55,272 bases of DNA from Pseudomonadota bacterium (lineage in GTDB: Bacteria > Pseudomonadota > Alphaproteobacteria > Caulobacterales > Caulobacteraceae), in contig JAEXZS010000059.1 of assembly GCA_023451375.1 (NCBI GenBank), positions 1 to 55,272 of the forward strand, written 5' to 3'. The notes under the pieces are model-generated. The model had not been told where the DNA came from. It saw only the letters and a program-made list of their open reading frames with translations, and made no database searches. Position numbers and translations under genes: made by a program. This document shows, one piece after another, positions 50,777-55,272 of this stretch (positions are counted from its first letter, which is position 1; each line of letters begins with the position of its first letter).

Positions 50777-51691
50777 TCAGCCGGCGAAACACCAGGCCAG
50801 CACCGCCTTCTGAGCGTGAACACGGTTCTCCGCCTCGTCCCAGACCAGCGACCTCGGGCCGTCGATGACGGCGTCGGTCACCTCCTCGCCGCGGTGCGCG
50901 GGCAGGCAATGCAGGAAGACCGCGTCCTCGTCCGCCAGGTCCATCAGCCCGTCGTCGACGCCATAGCTCTCGAACGCCGCCAGCCGCGCCTCATAGTCCT
51001 GGTCGCCCATGGAGACCCAGGTGTCGGTGACGACCACGTCCGCGCCCTTGACCGCGTCGCGTGGGTCGCTGGTCAGGGTGACGGCGGCGCCGCCCTTGGC
51101 CAGGTCGCGCAGGTCCGGGTGGTATTCCGCCGGGCAGGCGACGTTCAGATGAAAGCCGAACTTCGGCGCCGCGTGCATGAAGCTGTGGCAGACGTTGTTG
51201 CCGTCGCCGACCCAGGCGATGGTCTTGCCGGCGATCGGTCCGCGATGTTCCTCGATCGTCAGCAGGTCGGCCAGGATCTGGCATGGGTGGCTGCGGTCGG
51301 TCAGGCCGTTGATCACCGGCACCGTCGACACGCGGGCGAACCGCTCGACGTCCTCGTGGTCGTTGGCGCGGATCATGACGGCGTCGACCATCCGCGACAG
51401 CACCCGGGCGGTGTCCTCCACCGGCTCGCCCCGGCCCAGCTGCATGTCTGAGGCGGTGGCGATGATGGACGAGCCGCCCAGCTGGCGGATTGCCGCGTCG
51501 AAGCTGAAGCGGGTGCGGGTCGAGTTCTTCTCAAAGATCATCGCCAGCACGCGGTCGCGGCCCGGCGCGTCGGCGTCGGCCCGACCCTGAGGCCAGCCCT
51601 TGCGCGCCCGCTTGCGCGCATGGGCGTCGTCCAGGATGGCGCGCAAGTCGGCGGCGTCCAGCCGGTGGATGTCGAGGAAGTGCCTGACCAT
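50777..51691 (-). CDS. argF: Ornithine carbamoyltransferase
   Basis: 304 residues. The carbamoyl-phosphate site STRTRFSFDAA, the DRSHPCQILADLLT segment and the ornithine-site HCLPAHRGEEV are all visible. It makes citrulline from ornithine and carbamoyl phosphate in arginine biosynthesis. It begins 2 nt after the argD stop, so the pair is a transcriptional and translational unit. Confidence 0.96.
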   Translation of the reverse strand: MVRHFLDIHRLDAADLRAILDDAHARKRARKGWPQGRADADAPGRDRVLAMIFEKNSTRTRFSFDAAIRQLGGSSIIATASDMQLGRGEPVEDTARVLSRMVDAVMIRANDHEDVERFARVSTVPVINGLTDRSHPCQILADLLTIEEHRGPIAGKTIAWVGDGNNVCHSFMHAAPKFGFHLNVACPAEYHPDLRDLAKGGAAVTLTSDPRDAVKGADVVVTDTWVSMGDQDYEARLAAFESYGVDDGLMDLADEDAVFLHCLPAHRGEEVTDAVIDGPRSLVWDEAENRVHAQKAVLAWCFAG

Positions 51692-51693
51692 GC

Positions 51694-52887
51694 TCACGCG
51701 GCCGGCTTGTCGCGCGCGGCCTTGCAGGCGCCCTCGAACTTCTCGATCGCCTCGCGCGCCTCTTCCAGCGTCAGGTTCAGCGGCGGAAGCAGGCGCACGC
51801 AATTGTCGCCCCCGCCCGCCACCAGCAGCTGCTGGGTGTCGCGCGCCAGGGCCATGAACTCGCGATTGTTGGGGATCAGCTTGACCCCGATCAGCAGGCC
51901 CTTGCCCCGCACGTCGACGATCACGTCGGGATAGCGTTCCTGCAGGCCGACCAGCTGCTGCTTCAGATAGCCGGCGATTTCGTTGACGTTGTTCAGCGTC
52001 TCGGGGCTGTTGATCAGCGACAGCGCCTTCTGGCCCACCGCCATGGCCAGGGGGTTGCCGCCGAAGGTCGAGCCGTGAGCGCCCACGGTCATGCCCTTGG
52101 CCGCCTCGGCCGACGCCAGGCACGCGCCGATGGGGAAGCCGCCGCCCAGGGCCTTGGCCACCGCCATGATGTCCGGCGCCATGCCCGCCCATTCGTGGGC
52201 CCACAGCTTGCCGGTCCGGCCCATGCCGCACTGGACCTCGTCGAAGATCAGCAGCACGCCGTTGTCGTCGGCCATCTGGCGCATCCAGCGCAGCTCCTCG
52301 ACCGGCGTCTCGCGGCAACCGCCCTCGCCCTGTACGGGCTCCAGGATGACGGCGGCCGTGGTCGGGTTCTCGAACGCGGCCTTCAGCGCGTCCTTGTCGC
52401 CCCACTTCAGCTGGTGGAAGCCCTGCATCGGCGGGCCGAAGCCCTCGGTGTAGCTGGGATTGGCCGCCGCGTTGATGGCGCCGTAGGTGCGGCCGTGGAA
52501 CGAGCCGTCGAAGCCGTAGATGTCGATCCGATCGGGCTGGCCGTTGGCGACATGGTATTTCCGCGCGGTCTTCAGCGCGCACTCGACCGCCTCGGTGCCC
52601 GAGTTGGTGAAGAAGACCACGTCGGCGAAGCTGCTGTCGCACAGGGCGTCCGCCAGGGCTTCCTGGCCCGGAATGCGGAAGATGTTGGACACGTGCCACA
52701 GCTTCTCGGCCTGATCCTTGACCGCCTGCACCAGTTCCGGGTGGGCGTGGCCCAGGCCGTTGGTCGAGATGCCGGCGACGCAGTCCAGGTATTCGGTCCC
52801 GTCGGTCGACCACAGACGCGCGCCTTGCCCGCGCTCCACTTCCAGCGGCGCACGGTTGTAGACACCCATCAGATGTTCGGTGGACAC
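51694..52887 (-). CDS. argD: Acetylornithine aminotransferase
   Basis: 397 residues, PLP-dependent class III transaminase. It shows YLDCVAGISTNGLGHAHPELV, FFTNSGTEAVECALKTARKY, the PLP-contacting FDEVQCGMGRTG and the lysine segment KALGGGFPIGACLA with TFGGNPLAMAVG after it. The start is GTG with GGAGG 9 nt upstream. It supplies N-acetylornithine for arginine synthesis and is coupled to argF. Confidence 0.96.
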   Translation of the reverse strand: MSTEHLMGVYNRAPLEVERGQGARLWSTDGTEYLDCVAGISTNGLGHAHPELVQAVKDQAEKLWHVSNIFRIPGQEALADALCDSSFADVVFFTNSGTEAVECALKTARKYHVANGQPDRIDIYGFDGSFHGRTYGAINAAANPSYTEGFGPPMQGFHQLKWGDKDALKAAFENPTTAAVILEPVQGEGGCRETPVEELRWMRQMADDNGVLLIFDEVQCGMGRTGKLWAHEWAGMAPDIMAVAKALGGGFPIGACLASAEAAKGMTVGAHGSTFGGNPLAMAVGQKALSLINSPETLNNVNEIAGYLKQQLVGLQERYPDVIVDVRGKGLLIGVKLIPNNREFMALARDTQQLLVAGGGDNCVRLLPPLNLTLEEAREAIEKFEGACKAARDKPAA

Positions 52888-52978
52888 GGGACTTCACCTC
52901 CAAAAGCGAGACGGCCCCAGCGCGAAGACGCCGGAGCCGGATTTCATAAGGACTGGCGTTGTCGGATTAGTGACCGGC

Positions 52979-53923
52979 TTAGTCAACACCAGCCGTCTGC
53001 GCGTCCGCGACGCCGCTCAGCCGCAGCGCCAGATCGGCGACGAACAGCCCGAAGCGGGCGACGTCGTCGCCGTTCAGCAGTTCCAGCCTGTCCTCGGCCG
53101 AGTGGATGCGCTGGAACACCGGCGGGACGAAGCCTTCCTTCAGGCCGTTGTCCTCGCCGCCGTTGAAGGCCAGCCACATCTGGTGGGCGCCGATCGCATC
53201 CTGGGTTCCCAGCGACACCACCGGCACGCCGGCGGCCGAGAAGACGCGGTCGTCGCTGGGCGGATAGACGGGATAGGGCATGCAGTCGAAGCCGCGCTCG
53301 GCGCACAGGCCGCGCAGGGCCGCCAGAACAAAGCCGGACTGTTCCCCGTTGTTCTCGCCATACATGACCGTCTCTCCATAGGCGGCGACGTCGGCGTTGA
53401 TGACGGCGGTGACGCGGTCCTTGCCGTGGGTCTCGAGGAAGTGCTTGGCGCCGATCAGCCCCAATTCCTCCTGATCGGTGAAGACGAAGACGAAGCGGTG
53501 GGCGACCGGCTGGCCTTCCAGCCCTTCCTTCAGCGCCTTGGCCGCCTCCATCATCGCCAGCACCGAGCCGGCGTTGTCGACGATGCCCTGGGCCATCGAG
53601 CCGTCGCGCAGCTTCACCGCGTCATAGTGGGCGGTCAGGACGATGTCCCGTTCGCCCTCGCCGACGGTGACCACGACGTTCTTCCCCTCCATCGGCCCCG
53701 TCCGGTCGTTGCCGCCGGCGAAGGCCTGTATGTCGGGGGCGAAGCCGGCCGCCGTCAGCTGATCGACCAGGACTTGGGCCCGCTCGGCGTTGGTCGGCTT
53801 GACGAAGGCGGCGGCGGCGACCTCGATGTCGGCGCGGTCGCCGGCCTGGGGCGCTGCCTCCTGCGCCAGAGCCGGCGCGGCGACCAGAAGCGCCGAGACG
53901 GCGACGAGCGAACGGAACAGCAT
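52979..53923 (-). CDS. Secreted M28 family zinc peptidase
   Basis: 314 residues with a signal peptide (MLFRSLVAVSALLVAAPALAQ). The M28 metal and catalytic residues are visible: H in LTAHYDAVKL, D in GIVDNAGSVLAMM, EE in FTDQEELGLIGAKHF, D in VINADVAAYG and a C-terminal H in RIHSAEDRLELL. It probably acts as a periplasmic or extracellular aminopeptidase. It is read toward argD, 91 nt upstream of that gene's start, and may be independently expressed. Confidence 0.9.
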   Translation of the reverse strand: MLFRSLVAVSALLVAAPALAQEAAPQAGDRADIEVAAAAFVKPTNAERAQVLVDQLTAAGFAPDIQAFAGGNDRTGPMEGKNVVVTVGEGERDIVLTAHYDAVKLRDGSMAQGIVDNAGSVLAMMEAAKALKEGLEGQPVAHRFVFVFTDQEELGLIGAKHFLETHGKDRVTAVINADVAAYGETVMYGENNGEQSGFVLAALRGLCAERGFDCMPYPVYPPSDDRVFSAAGVPVVSLGTQDAIGAHQMWLAFNGGEDNGLKEGFVPPVFQRIHSAEDRLELLNGDDVARFGLFVADLALRLSGVADAQTAGVD

Positions 53924-53960
53924 GGCGGACCCTCTGGAATGATCCGCCGTTGGTAGCGGC

Positions 53961-54791
53961 CTAGCTCTTCAGACGCCAGCCTGACCGGAACACCAGCCAG
54001 CAGACCGTTCCCATGGTGATCATCAGCGCCGCGCTGCCGATCACGCCGACCGCCAGATTGCTCTCAGCATGGCCGATGAAGCCGTAGCGGAAGCCGTCGA
54101 TCAGATAGAAGAACGGGTTGTAGTGGCTGATGGACCGGAACGGCTCCGGCAGGTTCTCGACCAGATAGAAGGTGCCCGAGAGGAAGGTCATCGGCATGAC
54201 AATGAAGTTCTGAACCGCCGCCAGATGGTCGAACTTCTCGCTCCACAGTCCGGCCAGCACGCCGGTCATGCCCATGATGAAGCTGGCCGCCAGGGCGAAC
54301 CAGGCGACGGCGAAGATGTTGGCCACGCCCAGCGGCGCGAACGGCAGGACGCAGACCGCCGTGACCAGACCCACCGCCAGGCCGCGCGTCGCCGCGCCCA
54401 GGGTGAAGCCCAGGGTCAGCTCCAGCGGGCTGAGCGGCGGCGTCAGGAAGTCGGTGGCCGTGCCCATGATCTTGGCCTGGATCAGGCTCGACGAGGCGTT
54501 GGCGAAGGCGTTGTTCAGCATGGCCATCATGATAAGGCCGGGCGCCACGAACAGGGCGAAGGGCGTCCCGTGCAGCGGCGGCCGCGCGCCCTGCAGCGCC
54601 ACCACGAAGACCAGCATGTACAGCAGGGTCGTCACCACCGGCGCCGCCACCGTCTGGGCGCCGACCTTCCAGAAGCGCCGCACCTCGCGCAGATACAGCG
54701 TCCGCACCCCGATCCAGTTGACCCCCGGATAGCGCCTCGGCTGCGGCAGGCCGGAAGGACGGGTGGAGATCAGGTCTGGGGTCTCGGTCAT
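53961..54791 (-). CDS. ABC-2 type transporter permease
   Basis: 276 residues from the ATG at 54791 (MTETPDLISTRP). Six hydrophobic helices and the ABC-2 core pattern are present (LYLREVRRFWKVGAQTVAAPVVTTLLYMLVFVVAL; GLIMMAMLNNAFANASSSL; PMTFLSGTFYLVENLPEPFRSISHYNPFFYLIDGFRYGF). This resembles the YadH/NodJ-type export family. No ATP-binding subunit lies next to it in this window, so its partner gene is elsewhere. It is divergent from gcrA. Confidence 0.9.
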   Translation of the reverse strand: MTETPDLISTRPSGLPQPRRYPGVNWIGVRTLYLREVRRFWKVGAQTVAAPVVTTLLYMLVFVVALQGARPPLHGTPFALFVAPGLIMMAMLNNAFANASSSLIQAKIMGTATDFLTPPLSPLELTLGFTLGAATRGLAVGLVTAVCVLPFAPLGVANIFAVAWFALAASFIMGMTGVLAGLWSEKFDHLAAVQNFIVMPMTFLSGTFYLVENLPEPFRSISHYNPFFYLIDGFRYGFIGHAESNLAVGVIGSAALMITMGTVCWLVFRSGWRLKS

Positions 54792-54926
54792 CCGCCGCCA
54801 GATGCGCCCGACCGCCGCGGTTCGCAAGTCGCCAGGCCCAGGAAGCGCGCCCGCGTGCCGGGAGCGCCGGCCTCAAGCAGGCCGAAGGCCGACAGGCGGC
54901 TTAAAAGAGATTCAACATCTGGTTTC

Positions 54927-54974
54927 TGTGGACAGCGCGATTCGCACATATTGCGTCTCTTAACGGCTGGTTTA
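54927..54974. promoter_or_regulatory. Candidate DnaA and CtrA sites in the gcrA promoter region
   Basis: TGTGGACAG at 54927-54935 matches the reverse DnaA box in 7 of 9 positions. TTAA-N7-TTTA at 54960-54974 differs by one base from the CtrA site. In Caulobacter gcrA is activated by DnaA and repressed by CtrA, so both sites fit the known circuit. Function here is inferred. Confidence 0.45.
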
Positions 54975-55048
54975 CGATTAGTTGTAGGTCAAGGCCCAGG
55001 AGGGGACCGCGACCGCTACATATTGAATCCATTTCGCCGGAGGGTGGC

Positions 55049-55272
55049 ATGACCGCAGGCTGGACCGAGGATCGCGTAGGCGCGCTGAAGAAGCTCTGGC
55101 TCGAGGGCCAGTCGGCCAGCCAGATCGCCAAGCAGCTGGGCGGCGGCGTCACCCGCAACGCCGTGATCGGCAAGGTGCACCGCCTGGGCCTGTCCGGCCG
55201 GGCGGCCCCGTCGCAGCCGGCGCGCACCGCCGCGACGACCTTCCGCACCGCCCGCCCGCGTCCGGCCACGCC
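55049..55272 (+). CDS. gcrA: Cell-cycle regulator GcrA, cut by window edge
   Basis: The ATG at 55049 follows CGGAGGGTGGC. The 74 visible residues (MTAGWTEDRVGALKKLWLEG, then QSASQIAKQLGGGVTRNAVIGKVHRLGLSGRA) match the conserved N-terminal helix-turn-helix region of GcrA, which binds methylated GANTC promoters together with sigma-70 RNA polymerase. The C-terminus continues beyond the window. GcrA places the host among the Caulobacterales or near relatives. Confidence 0.95.
   Translation, partial: MTAGWTEDRVGALKKLWLEGQSASQIAKQLGGGVTRNAVIGKVHRLGLSGRAAPSQPARTAATTFRTARPRPAT

Noticed and set aside
53961..54791. An ATP-binding subunit next to the ABC-2 permease
   Set aside because: The neighbours are an M28 peptidase and gcrA; no Walker motifs occur nearby, so no partner is claimed.

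Overview
The window is high-GC DNA from an alphaproteobacterium of the order Caulobacterales, most likely Brevundimonas or a close relative. The strongest indicators are gcrA, the Caulobacter-type cell-cycle regulator, at the right edge and a PodJ-like polar localisation factor. Alphaproteobacterial SOS boxes (GAAC-N7-GAAC) also fit.

Positions 1 to about 40,600 are an integrative and conjugative element (ICE) whose left end lies outside the window. Its backbone has a Trb-type mating apparatus (trbL, trbJ, trbE, trbD, trbC, then trbB, a ribbon-helix-helix gene and traG) and a secreted nuclease. It also has replication and maintenance genes: RadC, a toprim/DUF7146 protein, ParB, a giant methyltransferase-helicase, two SSBs and a DUF2493 protein. 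A short relaxase, an excisionase-like gene and a tyrosine integrase complete the mobility set. The integrase start faces the chromosomal junction at 40.5-40.7 kb, where no tRNA is visible.

Three cargo blocks look like defence modules. (1) A 4-kb insert between trbB and trbC (4655-8644) holds a translationally coupled operon: a DUF6932 nucleotidyltransferase-like protein, an XRE/ImmA regulator-peptidase and a 'beta family' protein. A convergent, overlapping sce7726-type PD-(D/E)XK gene sits at its end. The operon has a 20-bp inverted-repeat operator and probably a leaderless start. This is the best candidate for an undescribed system. (2) An ABC three-component (ABC-3C) system (nuclease effector, middle component, DUF3732 ATPase; 28751-32450) lies between imuA-imuB and dnaE2. 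The mutasome is therefore split, but each half has its own SOS box. (3) A stand-alone nuclease with a PD-(D/E)XK-like N-terminus and an unknown C-terminal half lies at 37443-38477.

From about 40,690 to the end is chromosome: an HNH endonuclease, a TRIC-like membrane protein, an AlkA-type glycosylase, gluQ, a TIGR02186/TauE pair, the PodJ-like protein and a PNPOx-fold stress protein. A CPA2 antiporter, argD-argF, an M28 peptidase, an ABC-2 permease and gcrA (cut by the window edge) follow. Family names come from reading the sequences, without database searches.
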